64,000 bases of DNA from Plasmodium relictum (GCF_900005765.1 NC_041682.1:62001-126000), one strand, 5' to 3'. Counted from the stretch's first letter, positions 1-11,174 are shown. Notes: generated from the sequence alone by a model not told the origin. A program made the numbers and translations.

Positions 1-136
1 ATGTAAATATTTATATTTCTTTAAAGAATAACTTAATTTTCTTAAATTTCATCTTTCTTCTTCTCTTTAATATTTTCCCCTTTATTCTGCGTGTTAGATA
101 AAATCACTAATTACTACTACAAAATTCTTCACTTAC

Positions 137-179
<43 letters not shown>

Positions 180-604
180 CAAAATGCTAAATTTTTATTT
201 TTTTATTTATGGATATATTAATAAAAATAAAAAAATATTAAATAATGTTACAATTAAAAAGTTTACATTCATTTATTATATGATTAAAAAAAAAAAAAAA
301 AAGACTTAAAAACTGGAGATAAGAATTTCAAAGATGATTTTTAAGTATCAAATTTAATATTGAAAACTTATATTTTTGTGTAGATAATAAAAGGAGCAAT
401 CCCTCCTTATTTTAAAGAAAACTATATTCTAAAAATTATTAAATCTTATAGCATTAAACCTTTTTTTTTTATTTAATTAAAAAAAAATTGGCCATATAAA
501 TGATCAAAATTAATTGCTAGTATAACGTGAATTATAAAATAGTTTTATATATTAAAAATATACTTATTTTTAAAAAAAAAAAAAAAATTAATGAAGAAAT
601 ATTG

Positions 605-659
<55 letters not shown>

Positions 660-937
660 TAAATATTAAAAAGGAAAAAAATTTTTTTTTTTTTTGAATT
701 TAAATATTTATATTACATTAAAAAAAAAATATATTTATATATAAATATATATTTAATGATTATAAATTAAAAAAAAAATTCTCCCGTAATTCAAAAAAAA
801 AACATTTTTTGATTACAATATTAAATGGTTGCGAAAAATATAACATATATATATATATATTTCTACACAAAAATGAATGAAAAAGAAAAAAAAAGTATAA
901 CTCAAAATATAATTTATGGATCATTTGTTTTATACTT
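1..937. other. AT-rich intergenic, left edge of window
   Basis: No gene is supported here. The stretch holds two (TA)n microsatellites (about 138-176 and 610-657) and several poly-A/T runs. Short open frames are low-complexity by-products of the base composition. The right end is the 3' side of the Sm D2 gene, whose stop codon lies at 938-940 on the minus strand. Confidence 0.7.
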
Positions 938-1396
938 TTATTTAGGATTTCTTAAAATTAAAATAACGGAATCACCTCTTAAAAACAATATACTTATATA
1001 TCTATCCTTGTTAATTTTTTTTTTTTTTTTTTTATCTTTCACTATTTCAACCCAAATTTCTCTGACTTCAGTTAGAAGTAAATTGCAATGTCTATCAAAT
1101 GCTTTAACCTAATTAAATAAAAATAAAAAAAAATTAATTTTATTACAAAAAATATTTTGTGTGTCAAGAATACTCATCACTTTTTCTTTAAAATATATAA
1201 AAATTCAAGAAATATATAAATGTTCTATTAAATTTCATTTTATTTTTTTTTTATTTAATACTCTTCCTAAAAGTTTTCTATTATTACGACAATTAACTAA
1301 CACTTGAGCATTATCTTTAACACATTCAGACAACAAACCCAAAGGTCCATCTTCAGGGTTATCCCTATTTTCTTCTACTTGGGCTTCGCTTTTCAT
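938..1396 (-). CDS. SmD2: Small nuclear ribonucleoprotein Sm D2 (two exons)
   Basis: Core spliceosomal Sm protein, one of the seven that ring the Sm site of U1, U2, U4 and U5 snRNA. Exon 1 is 1396-1262 and encodes MKSEAQVEE through the Sm1 motif ([23 protein letters not shown]). Exon 2 is 1108-938 and continues without a break as [21 protein letters not shown], a lysine run, then [24 protein letters not shown] and the stop. The intron 1261-1109 begins gtatta and ends ttag and is phase 0. The 101-residue product is slightly shorter than the human protein (118) because the N- and C-terminal tails are trimmed. The Sm fold is complete. The linker before NKDRY comes from 19 consecutive A on the sense strand. 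The start codon is the first ATG of the exon. The gene is divergent from the helicase at 2161. Identity follows from near-identity to the eukaryotic family. Confidence 0.93.
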
Positions 1397-2160
1397 ATTT
1401 TTTAAAAAAGGTATGTATATATATATAACTCTTCAAAAATATTCTCAAAAAATAAAATTTTAAACTAATATATTCACAAGTTACAAAAAATATATTGAAA
1501 TAAAAAAAAAAAGAAAATAAAAATTGAACTAAAAATTCCAAAATATTACAAAAAAAACATCATTATTTTTCTTCTATTATATAACTTTTTTTTATTTAAA
1601 AGATAATGTTTGTTTTATTTTGTTTCCAATTTAACAATTTTATTATTAACAAAATATATCTATTTTATTTGTATTCTATTTTTTCTTTCCTTTCACCTAT
1701 TAAAAAATAAGATCCTATTTAAAATTTTAAAAAACATATACACTTATATTGGTATTTATAATTCTTTTATTATTTCATAATTTTGTATTTAAAAAATCCC
1801 CCATATGAATAAAAATAAAAAAAAAAATTAATAATAATTAATTTTTTTTTTAATTTCATAAACAGTAAAATAAAAAAAAGTTATATTTCATATGAAATAA
1901 AATATACAAACTGTAATTTTTTTTTTTTTTTTTCTCCCAATGCTTAAAATGTTAAAACCTTTACATTTGTAATGCACGTTTAATTATTATTAAATTAAAA
2001 AGATTATATTTTTATATATTTTTTTCATATAAAAATTTTTGATACATATCATTTTATTTAATTTTTTTTTCCTTCTTAAGAAAGAAAAAAAAAAAAAGAT
2101 TCATGGAGATAAATAAATGTACAACTTTTATGTAATTGTAGTTTTTTTAAAAAAAAAAAA
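1397..2160. promoter_or_regulatory. Divergent intergenic region, SmD2 / DEAD-box helicase
   Basis: This stretch separates two genes that start back to back, so it should carry both promoters and 5' UTRs. It is poly-A/T-rich, and I see no defined motif beyond AT tracts. A poly-A run directly precedes the helicase ATG, as is common in Plasmodium. Confidence 0.5.
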
Positions 2161-3714
2161 ATGAAATATAAAAATTACAATACTTGTGACGTTTTAGAGA
2201 ATTTTGATAAGAAACTGAATAAAAATTATAAAGTTTTTAATGAAGATGAAATAAAAAAGTTACAAGATGAATATGAATGTAGGAATAAGAAAAAAGAGCA
2301 ATTTAAAATAAAAAAAAAGTTAAGCAAAGAAAAGTTAAAACATGAGGAAAAAAAAAAGAAGCAGAAAAAAATTAAAATTGACAAAACAAATAACATATGT
2401 TCTGTAGAAAAAAAAAATACAGAAAATGAGAGCGAATTAGTTTTTGATAATTCAAATACAGCTAATGAAAAGAACGAAAATAAGGAAATTTTAAGTTTTG
2501 ATGAGTTAAATATATGTGAAGAAATATTGCAAAGTATAAATGAAATTGGTTGGAAAAAACCGACACTAATTCAACAAAAAATATTACCTTATGCTTTTCA
2601 AAAAAGAGATATAATTGGTTTGAGTGAAACTGGAAGTGGAAAAACCGCTTGTTTTATTATACCTATATTACAAGATTTAAAAAATAAGAAACATAGTTTT
2701 TTTGCTTTGGTTATTTCACCAACAAGAGAATTATGCATACAAATAGCTCAACACTTTCATGCTTTAGGATCTAATTTACTAATAAATATATGCACAATAT
2801 TTGGAGGAGTAGATATTGTTACACAATCATTAAACTTAGCGAAAAAACCAAATATTATTATTAGTACTCCTGGTAGAATATTAGATCATTTAAATAATAC
2901 TAAAGGATTTAATTTAAAAAACTTAAAATACTTAGTTTTTGATGAAGCCGATAAATTATTATCATTAGATTTTGAATCAACAATAAATAAATTATTATTA
3001 ATTTTACCAGAAAATAGAATTACATTTTTGTTTTCAGCTACCATGACAAAAAATGTTGCCAAATTAAAAAAAGCTTCTCTAAAAAATCCAATAAAAGTTG
3101 AAGTATCAAATAAATATAGTACAGTCAGCACATTAATAGAAAATTATATTTTTATCCCATATAAATATAAGTACACATATCTTTGTAGTTTATGCTTCCA
3201 TTTTTCAAGTAGAAACATAATTATATTTACTAATACATGTGCTTCTGCTCAAAAACTAAACTTCTTTTGTAGAAATCTAGGATTAAAATCAATATGCTTA
3301 CATGGAAAATTAACTCAAAACCAAAGATTAAGCAGTTTAAATTCATTTAAAGCAAATAAATATAATATTTTAATATCAACACAAGTTGGAGCAAGAGGAT
3401 TAGATTTAAAAGATATAAAAATTGTTATAAATTTTGATTTATGTTCCTGTAAGGAATATATCCATAGAGTTGGAAGAACAGCAAGAGCAGGAAAAACTGG
3501 AAAATCAATTACCTTTGTTACACAATATGATGTAGAGAACTTTTTAAGTATAGAAAAACAATTAAATAAAAAAATTGAAAAATTTGCTGATTTAGATGAA
3601 ACAGATGTTTTATTATATCATGAGCAATCATTGGAAGCACTTAGATTATCAGAAATCGAAATGAAAGAAAATCAAGATTTATATAAAAAAAAAAAGTACA
3701 AAAAAAAAAAGTAA
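2161..3714 (+). CDS. DEAD-box ATP-dependent RNA helicase, DDX47/Rrp3 type
   Basis: Predicted nucleolar RNA helicase acting in 18S rRNA maturation. All family motifs are visible in this 517-residue, single-exon protein: Q motif region with PTLIQQKILP, motif I SETGSGKT (about 155-162), Ia SPTREL, GG, TPGR, motif II DEAD (261-264), motif III SAT (292-294), IV IIIFTNT, V ARGLD, and VI HRVGRTARAG (435-444). The tail GKSITFVTQYDVENF followed by an IE..L..KI segment is typical of the DDX47/Rrp3 subfamily, which is why I choose it over other DEAD-box classes. About 110 N-terminal residues are Lys/Glu-rich and probably disordered or coiled. The C-terminus is a short lysine-rich tail. The ATG at 2161 follows a poly-A run; no better in-frame start is seen. 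Helicase class is certain, subfamily probable. Confidence 0.9.
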   Translation: MKYKNYNTCDVLENFDKKLNKNYKVFNEDEIKKLQDEYECRNKKKEQFKIKKKLSKEKLKHEEKKKKQKKIKIDKTNNICSVEKKNTENESELVFDNSNTANEKNENKEILSFDELNICEEILQSINEIGWKKPTLIQQKILPYAFQKRDIIGLSETGSGKTACFIIPILQDLKNKKHSFFALVISPTRELCIQIAQHFHALGSNLLINICTIFGGVDIVTQSLNLAKKPNIIISTPGRILDHLNNTKGFNLKNLKYLVFDEADKLLSLDFESTINKLLLILPENRITFLFSATMTKNVAKLKKASLKNPIKVEVSNKYSTVSTLIENYIFIPYKYKYTYLCSLCFHFSSRNIIIFTNTCASAQKLNFFCRNLGLKSICLHGKLTQNQRLSSLNSFKANKYNILISTQVGARGLDLKDIKIVINFDLCSCKEYIHRVGRTARAGKTGKSITFVTQYDVENFLSIEKQLNKKIEKFADLDETDVLLYHEQSLEALRLSEIEMKENQDLYKKKKYKKKK

Positions 3715-4289
3715 AAAAAGAATACATAAAATATATGTATATATTTATAAATTTATTAATTTTCTTTTTTTTTTTTTTTTTATCTTTGATTCTTAATATA
3801 ATTTTTTTTTAATTTAATTTTTATTATATAATTAAATTTTCTCTTTTTTTTTTTTTTTTTTTTATAACTTTAAATATTTTAGTTATTTAATAAAATGTTT
3901 TTTTTCATATTAACATTTGTGTTACATTTTTTCATTTGTAATTAAATTTTTAGTTTACAAATTAGTTAAAATACTTTTATTTGAAAGCAATATTTTGTTC
4001 TATATAATCATTATAAAACTATTTAAATAATATAAATTTAATTTTATATATTTATATAAGTAAAATTACACTAGCAATGCAAATTTATCGTATTGATAAT
4101 AGATTTAAATATCAAAGAACACTTTTTGCTTTTAATTTTTTTTTTTTTTATAAATGTATTCTTAAAAAAATGTTCATAATGCTTAAATTTAAATTATAAT
4201 GTATGTAATTTGTATTCATTCCATATAAATAAGTTATTTTAAGAAATTTTTATTAACTCAGTTCTTTTTAATTTTAATGAGTATTTAAT
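3715..4289. other. AT-rich intergenic
   Basis: This is the spacer between two plus-strand genes. It contains long T runs near 3767-3781 and 3846-3863 and nothing else recognisable. Confidence 0.6.
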
Positions 4290-5407
4290 ATGAAGAAAAA
4301 AAAAAAAATGAAAAAGACTATAAAATACTTTTTATTTTTATTTCTGATTTCTAAAAGACTTAAGAATCTAAATTTTCAACAAAATTCAATTAAAATAAAG
4401 AAAAATAACTTTAACAAAAACTTGAGAAACAATTATAAATTATATACTTTAAATAATAAAAAAAATGTATCAACAAATATAAAAAGAAACAAATTTTTAG
4501 TTCAGAATAATGTAGAAGATATAGATTATATATATGGATTAAATTCTGTTTATTCTGTTCTTAAAAAAAATGAAAGAACTATTAAAAGTGTCATAGTAAA
4601 AAAAAATAATAAAAAAAAATAGTACTTTTGTCTCTTTTTCTTTTTCTTCGTTCTAATCCTTTTATATATATATTTACTTCTAAATATCTTATTTTTTATT
4701 TTTACTTTTTTGTTTTTTTTTTTATTTTCTCTTTTTTTAGATAAACAAAAATATAAAATTAAATAGAAAAATACATAAGAAAACATATAAATATATATTT
4801 GATACGATAAAAGAAAGAAATATTGAAATAAAATTGATGGACAAAAATAAAATGGATGAATTAGTTGGTTGTTTCTTGCATAATGACATAATAATGCAAA
4901 CAAGTTATAGAACTATGAAGAATTATAAATATTTTATAGAAAATATAAATAAATTAATGAAATGTAACTTATATTTGTGTTTACATAATGTTTATGACAA
5001 CATGAATATTGGTAATATATGTAGATCAATTTTCTTTTTTGGGGGAAACATTATATTTTTGAAAAAAAAAAAAAAAGTAAATGAAAAAAGAAATGAAATA
5101 AAAATAGATACTCCAATTCTTCATTCAAGTGTAGGATCTTCTGAATTTTTAGAATTTTTTCACGTCAATAATATGGTAAAAAAAAGAAATTATAAAATAA
5201 TATTTTTATATTTTCTATTCAAAGAAAAACTATTATTCCTATTATCAAAATAAAAAAGAAAAAAAAGAAATTGTAATTTTTCATTACTATTTTTTTTTAA
5301 TTTTAAAAAAATATTTTAGGGAAATTTTATTAGTGAAATGAAAAAAAATGGATTTAAAATTTATTCTACATGTACAATTCATATATTAATAATATATTTT
5401 ATACAAT

Positions 5408-5453
<46 letters not shown>

Positions 5454-5949
5454 TGTATATACTATAAAAAATTTATTCTACTTATTTTAATTGTCTTTCT
5501 ATAAAAAAATACAAAATAATATTAAACAAGTTAATTATAATTTATTGATATATGCAAATATACATATTCATATTTTAATATAAAATGAAATATACGCATT
5601 TATTTGTGTAGTTATAATTAATTTATTATCCTTTATTCCATTTAATTTAATTTTTTTTAACTTATAAACACTTAAAGGTTGTCTAAAGGATGATGCGATG
5701 ATGAATAATTATGTAGATTTGAAAGATGTTCAAATAAAGAATGACGAAAAGATTTTAATAATACTAGGTAACGAAAGTAAGGGATTAAGCGATGATATAT
5801 TAAAAAATTCTGATGTTTGTATTTATATAAATAATAAGCATAACAGAACAAATATTGATAATAACTTAGTAAACGAAAATAATAATTTAATTTTAGACAG
5901 TCTTAATGTAAGTAATGTTTGCTCAATTGTGCTTCATCATTTTCTTTAA
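4290..5949 (+). CDS. SpoU/TrmH-family rRNA 2'-O-ribose methyltransferase, probably apicoplast (four exons)
   Basis: S-adenosylmethionine-dependent 2'-O-methyltransferase with a SPOUT (knotted) fold. Proposed exons are 4290-4595, 4741-5175, 5320-5371 and 5678-5949; all junctions are GT..AG and the frames join to a 354-residue product. Exon 1 starts with a lysine-rich, then hydrophobic segment (KKTIKYFLFLFLIS) followed by an Asn/Lys-rich stretch, the look of a bipartite apicoplast leader. It then enters the substrate-binding domain (YIYGLNSVYSVLKKNERTIKSVI). Exon 2 completes that domain and carries SPOUT motif 1 (LHNVYDNMNIGNICRSIFFFGG). Exon 3 is 52 nt (GNFISEMKKNGFKIYSTC). Exon 4 holds motif 2 (ILIILGNESKGLS) and motif 3 (DSLNVSNVCSIVLHHFL). 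The layout resembles Mrm1/TrmH-type large-subunit rRNA Gm methylases. A 34-base (TA)n sits in intron 3. The apicoplast location is inferred; mitochondrion is the alternative. Confidence 0.85.
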
Positions 5950-6192
5950 TAATTATTAAAGTAGTTTAGTTTTTTTTTTAGGAAACTTATATTTTTCTTA
6001 AAATATTTTAACTTACTATTTACCATATTTTTATGTAACATGATTTTTGTTTTATAAAATTCTTTAATACATTTTCTTTTTTTTTTTAATATTGATTGTA
6101 AAGATTATAATAAATATTAACCTATTTTACCTTTTTTTTTTTTGAAATAATGTTAAAAAGTAATAATAGAAAATTTACAGTCGGTATATAAA

Positions 6193-6196
<4 letters not shown>

Positions 6197-6278
<82 letters not shown>
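6197..6278. repeat. (TA)n microsatellite, 82 bp
   Basis: A near-perfect TA dinucleotide array. It is one of several in the window, others being near 138-176, 610-657, 5412-5450, 10622-10651 and 20222-20265. Confidence 0.95.
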
Positions 6279-6284
<6 letters not shown>

Positions 6285-6752
6285 TATATGTATGTATATA
6301 TTTATATGCATAATAATCTTTTTTAAAAAAAAGCTTTTTTTTAAGAATGAACTATTCTTATTTTACTTAAGTTATATAATTAAGCAAAATCTTTTTATTT
6401 ACACTTTATTTAATAAATGCATATACAAAAAAAATAAATATAAAAAATATACTTAAATGCATGTGCATTAAATATATTAAAATGATTAACCTTTTTTTTT
6501 TTTTTTTAAATAATAATTTTTATATAATAATTCAATGTTATTTCCCTGTTTTTCTTTCTAAATTTTATAAGAGTTAATTTTATAAATTCATTTGCTTTTT
6601 AGCAAAATTTGAATAATAAACTATAACATTTAAAAAGAAAACAAAGGTAAAAATTATTTATATGAGGAAATCATTAATTCTTTTTTTTTGTACTACCTTA
6701 AAATTTGAACATAACATTGTGAAAATAATCTTTTTCATTTCAAACTGGTGGA

Positions 6753-6786
<34 letters not shown>

Positions 6787-6790
6787 AAAA

Positions 6791-6835
<45 letters not shown>

Positions 6836-7135
6836 NNNNNNNNNNNNNNNNNNNNNNNNNNNNNNNNNNNNNNNNNNNNNNNNNNNNNNNNNNNNNNNNN
6901 NNNNNNNNNNNNNNNNNNNNNNNNNNNNNNNNNNNNNNNNNNNNNNNNNNNNNNNNNNNNNNNNNNNNNNNNNNNNNNNNNNNNNNNNNNNNNNNNNNNN
7001 NNNNNNNNNNNNNNNNNNNNNNNNNNNNNNNNNNNNNNNNNNNNNNNNNNNNNNNNNNNNNNNNNNNNNNNNNNNNNNNNNNNNNNNNNNNNNNNNNNNN
7101 NNNNNNNNNNNNNNNNNNNNNNNNNNNNNNNNNNN
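6836..7135. other. Assembly gap (300 N)
   Basis: Exactly 300 undetermined bases flanked on both sides by poly-A. The round number suggests a placeholder or estimated gap, and the homopolymers explain the assembly break. The true length is unknown. Confidence 0.98.
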
Positions 7136-7139
7136 GGGG

Positions 7140-7175
<36 letters not shown>

Positions 7176-7425
7176 AAACATGAACGCAAAAAAAATTTTA
7201 ATTTGTTGCATTATTAAAAATTTTTTTTTCTTTTTTGACCTTTACATTCAAGAACATAAATAAAAATAGAAAAAAAAAAAAAAAAAAATGAATAATATTG
7301 TTTATATATGCAGTTTTTTTTTTTTTTTTATGTACAAATGTCATAAAATTAAATGTAATTTTTTTTCATAATTCATAAAATTTATAAAATAAAATAAAAT
7401 ACTTTATATTTTATGTAAATACATA

Positions 7426-10386
7426 ATGATCAACGAAAAAAAACAAAATATTTATTTAAATGAAAATGAAAATGAAAATAAAACTGAAATATCTCAATTA
7501 GAAGAGAATAATAATCTTAATTCAAAAAAATCAAATGAAGAAAAAAATAATATTAATAATTGGAACAACCATAATAATATAATAATTGATAAAAAAAATT
7601 TTAAAAAAAATAATGAAGAAAAAATTAATGAAAATATGAAAGTAAAAAATATAGAAGAGTCTTTAGATAATATTAAAAATGAAATTACTTCATCTACAGA
7701 TAATAAAAAAATTAAAAATGTTTCAAATTTTATTAAAATGGATATAAATAATGATTTAATAAATGAAAAAAATATAGAAAAAGGTAATTCCATTATAAAA
7801 TCTGAAAATAATTCATTTAATAATACAGAAAAGATAAACAAAAAAAATGGAAGGATACTTAACGAAGAAAAAGATGTTGAAGAAAATGTAATAAGTGAAA
7901 AAAAAAATGAAGAAAAAAAAGTGATAAATAAAAATATTTTAGGAAAAGAAGAGTGGAATAATAACAATATACCATATTCATATAAAAATAATGAATCTCT
8001 AAAAAATAACCTGGATTCTTTAAAAAGAAGTGAAATAACAGATAAAAAATTTAAAAAAAAAGACTTATATTCCCATAATATAAGTACTTTAAATGATAAT
8101 TTTCAAAAAGATTCATATTTATCTGAGAAAAAAAAAAGTGAAAATATTGATGAAGAAAAGGATGAAAATAAAAAAGATCATTTTCACTATATTAAAGAAG
8201 AAAATGGAAAAGATGATAAAAAAAATGAAATAAATTTTAATAATGAATTGGAAAACGATGGATATGAAAAAGAGGACAATTTTACAGAAAACAGTAATAG
8301 TAACTTGAAAAAAAAAATAACACTTTTAAAAAGAAATGAAATGAAATATGAAGAATATATTAATGAAAAATCATCCATTAATAACAATAACTTTAATAAC
8401 AATACAAAAAATGAAAAAACCTTAGAACAAAGAGAAAAAGAATATAATAAAATCCGAGCTAGAATTTTTTCAAATTTTAATAAAAAAAAAAATATTATAA
8501 AATTAGAAGGTGATAATGGAAATAATAATTATATAAATAATATTCCTATTAATATGCCTAATGTAGACCCTTATGCATATATGAATAATTTTTATAATAT
8601 TTTTCCAAATAATTCTTTTAATCAATTTTATTCACAAAATAATGTTCCTGTTTGTAATTTGAATAATTCAAGTGATATACCTTCACCTTATTATTTTCCT
8701 GATAATAATATCCCATATTCAAATTATATGTATAATCTTCAAAATCAGCAAAATTTTATGAATAATAGTGCGTTACATCCATTTAATAATAATATATCTA
8801 ATAATAAATATTTTGATAACTATAAAAATAATAATTACTTAAGTAATAATAACAGCAACAATAACAATAAGACTTGTAAAAATCTTAATAGAAATTTTTA
8901 TGACATTAATAATACAATGTATAATAACCCTTATGCAATCAATACATATTTAAATGATATGAAAAAAAACAATTTGAATAATAGTATTTATCCTCCAATG
9001 AATATAAATAATAATTTAAACCAAGATTGTAAAAATCAAGTAACGAATATTGATCAGCAAAAAAATCCATTTCCAATTAAAAAAGAATTAAATTCTTATA
9101 ATTCATTAAATAATAAAATAAAAAATTCAAATAAGGAAAACAAAAATTTTTATTATAACAAAATTGATAATAATTCAAATAAAAAAAACTTAAGAATATC
9201 ACAAAAAAATAAAAATAAAAATGATGAGTTAAGTAATAATTTATCTACAGAAAAAAAAAGAGAAACAAATAATAATAAAGATAATATTAATAGTAATAAT
9301 AATAAAGATAATATTAATAGTAATAATAATAAAGATAATAGTAATAATAATAATAATGATAATAAAATTAACAATAATAATAAAACTAATAACAATAATA
9401 ACAACAATAACCATAATAACAAAATTAATACTAATAAAAATGATAATAAAATTAACAATAATAATAAAGTTAATAACAAAAATAACAATAGTAATAACAA
9501 TAATAACAAAATAAACAATAAAACTAATAACAAAATTAATAGCAAAAATAACAGTAATAATAATAAAAATAATACTGTTAAAGCCAATACTATTACTATT
9601 AATGACGATGATGTTAATAATAATAAATATAAAATAAATGAACAAGAATACAATAAAAATGATGAAAAGTATAATAATTTAAAAAAAAATACAAAATCCT
9701 CTAATAATAATAATAATGATTATGCACAAGAGAATATAAATAGTATTCAGTATAGACTAATTAATAAAAAAGAAAATATAACAACAAATTTTGAAAAAAA
9801 TTATAAAAAAAATATATATTCAAATGTCAATGTAGAAGATAATAATTCACAAGAAAAAATTCATCATGCAAATACAAAAATAGAAAATAAAAATACCAAT
9901 ATAGAAAGACAAAAAGTTTCTTATTTAAAATCAGTTAGAAGCATTGCTGATAAGGAAAATTATAATATATCAAATATTTATCATACAGATGAAAATCAGG
10001 TAGTTTCATCAGAACTAAATAATAAAAAAGAAATAGATTTAAAAGGAAAAAAGAAAAAAAATACAAATAAAAAAAAAAAGAAAATTACACAAAATGATGT
10101 TAATAAAATGCCCATTAATAACATGAATAATGCAATGTATTTTTCGAATAGAGATTTTCAGAAAGATGATAATATGTTATTTTTATACAATCATAATAAT
10201 AATATGCAAAACAATAATTTTAATTATAATTTGATTAATTATCCATATCAAGTATATTATGCACAAAATATTGTGAATGATTTAGATTACTGTAGAGATA
10301 TATCTCTGTATGAAAAAAGATACGATAAAGGAGATAATTTATTACATAACCATAAAAGATATGATATTGATTTTCCTTCATTATAA
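7426..10386 (+). CDS. Asn-rich SUZ-domain protein
   Basis: A single-exon protein of 986 residues with very high Asn, Lys and Glu. The one recognisable element is LEQREKEYNKIRARIF at residues 333-348, which matches the SUZ domain, a short RNA-binding motif usually found beside R3H domains. I see no R3H domain upstream. Residues 1-320 are charged and low complexity. Residues 360-560 are rich in Asn, Tyr and Pro. Residues about 610-760 are a poly-Asn tract with a nine-residue tandem repeat (NNNKDNINS). The last 60 residues, ending DIDFPSL, are less repetitive and may be conserved. A role in mRNA binding or translational control is inferred from SUZ alone. The 5' flank is poly-A and the assembly gap. 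The ATG at 7426 is the first in frame after AT-rich non-coding sequence. Confidence 0.75.
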   Translation: MINEKKQNIYLNENENENKTEISQLEENNNLNSKKSNEEKNNINNWNNHNNIIIDKKNFKKNNEEKINENMKVKNIEESLDNIKNEITSSTDNKKIKNVSNFIKMDINNDLINEKNIEKGNSIIKSENNSFNNTEKINKKNGRILNEEKDVEENVISEKKNEEKKVINKNILGKEEWNNNNIPYSYKNNESLKNNLDSLKRSEITDKKFKKKDLYSHNISTLNDNFQKDSYLSEKKKSENIDEEKDENKKDHFHYIKEENGKDDKKNEINFNNELENDGYEKEDNFTENSNSNLKKKITLLKRNEMKYEEYINEKSSINNNNFNNNTKNEKTLEQREKEYNKIRARIFSNFNKKKNIIKLEGDNGNNNYINNIPINMPNVDPYAYMNNFYNIFPNNSFNQFYSQNNVPVCNLNNSSDIPSPYYFPDNNIPYSNYMYNLQNQQNFMNNSALHPFNNNISNNKYFDNYKNNNYLSNNNSNNNNKTCKNLNRNFYDINNTMYNNPYAINTYLNDMKKNNLNNSIYPPMNINNNLNQDCKNQVTNIDQQKNPFPIKKELNSYNSLNNKIKNSNKENKNFYYNKIDNNSNKKNLRISQKNKNKNDELSNNLSTEKKRETNNNKDNINSNNNKDNINSNNNKDNSNNNNNDNKINNNNKTNNNNNNNNHNNKINTNKNDNKINNNNKVNNKNNNSNNNNNKINNKTNNKINSKNNSNNNKNNTVKANTITINDDDVNNNKYKINEQEYNKNDEKYNNLKKNTKSSNNNNNDYAQENINSIQYRLINKKENITTNFEKNYKKNIYSNVNVEDNNSQEKIHHANTKIENKNTNIERQKVSYLKSVRSIADKENYNISNIYHTDENQVVSSELNNKKEIDLKGKKKKNTNKKKKKITQNDVNKMPINNMNNAMYFSNRDFQKDDNMLFLYNHNNNMQNNNFNYNLINYPYQVYYAQNIVNDLDYCRDISLYEKRYDKGDNLLHNHKRYDIDFPSL
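9268..9348 (+). repeat. 27-bp coding tandem repeat (NNNKDNINS)n
   Basis: About 2.5 to 3 near-identical 27-base units lie within the Asn-rich protein gene. They encode NNNKDNINS, the last copy degenerating into a plain Asn run. Confidence 0.85.
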
Positions 10387-10618
10387 TTTATCTCTTTTTT
10401 CTCATTTTAAATAATTACTTAAACATATAATAAATAATTTATAATACTTTAAAATTTGTTGATTCTCATTTATATTTTTTACATGTATGTATTATATATA
10501 TATATATAATTACTTACAAAAAGAAAATTGATCGCATTTCTATATATATTCTTTTATTTTAATAATTTTTATTTATTTATTTCTATACGTATTTATATAT
10601 ATTTTTTATTTCATTTTA

Positions 10619-10666
<48 letters not shown>

Positions 10667-11110
10667 GTGTACATGAACAAAAAAATTATTTGAAAAAAAA
10701 GTTAAATAAAATAAAATAATTTATATTGTTTGCTTTAATTCTAAAAGTAATTGAATTTTTATCTTAAATTTTTAGCATACATACAAAGGAAAGATAATAT
10801 AAATTTATATACAATATTTATATAATTATTATTATTAATTAGAAAAGTTTCGTTGAAGTATAAAAAAGTGTAAATTATGATTTGTTTTTATTTAATATTT
10901 CTTACAAAATTTTTGAAGTAAATTTTTTTTATCAAATTTCAAATATTTTAAGTATTTGTCTTCTCTAATGAATTTTTAATTATAAATATTTATGATTTTT
11001 TTTTTTCTTTTTTCTTGTCTTTATGAATTATATATTATTTTAAATTTTTATAATTTCTTTATTTCTATCTTTTATTTTTTTTTTTTATATTATTTTATTT
11101 TGTTTTATAT

Positions 11111-11174
<64 letters not shown>

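Larger units (their letters stand above)
5950..7425. other. Intergenic with long (TA)n and assembly gap
   Basis: This spacer lies between two plus-strand genes. It holds an 82-base (TA)n at 6197-6278, poly-A tracts of more than 50 bases ending at 6834, a run of 300 N, and poly-A resuming at about 7140. The open frames that cross the N run are artefacts. Confidence 0.8.

Noticed and set aside
91-309. 72-codon open frame at the window start
   Set aside because: It reads through a TA microsatellite and poly-A; the composition is that of translated repeats.
825-1112. 95-codon open frame on the plus strand
   Set aside because: It is antisense to exon 2 of Sm D2, whose family match on the minus strand is unambiguous.
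6662-7263. Several open frames of 130-170 codons across the N run
   Set aside because: They are formed by translating undetermined bases and poly-A/poly-T.
9153-9653. Long minus-strand Leu/Ile-rich frames that look like membrane proteins
   Set aside because: They are the antisense of Asn codons (AAT/AAC) in the SUZ-domain gene; similar shadows occur under every Asn/Lys-rich gene here.
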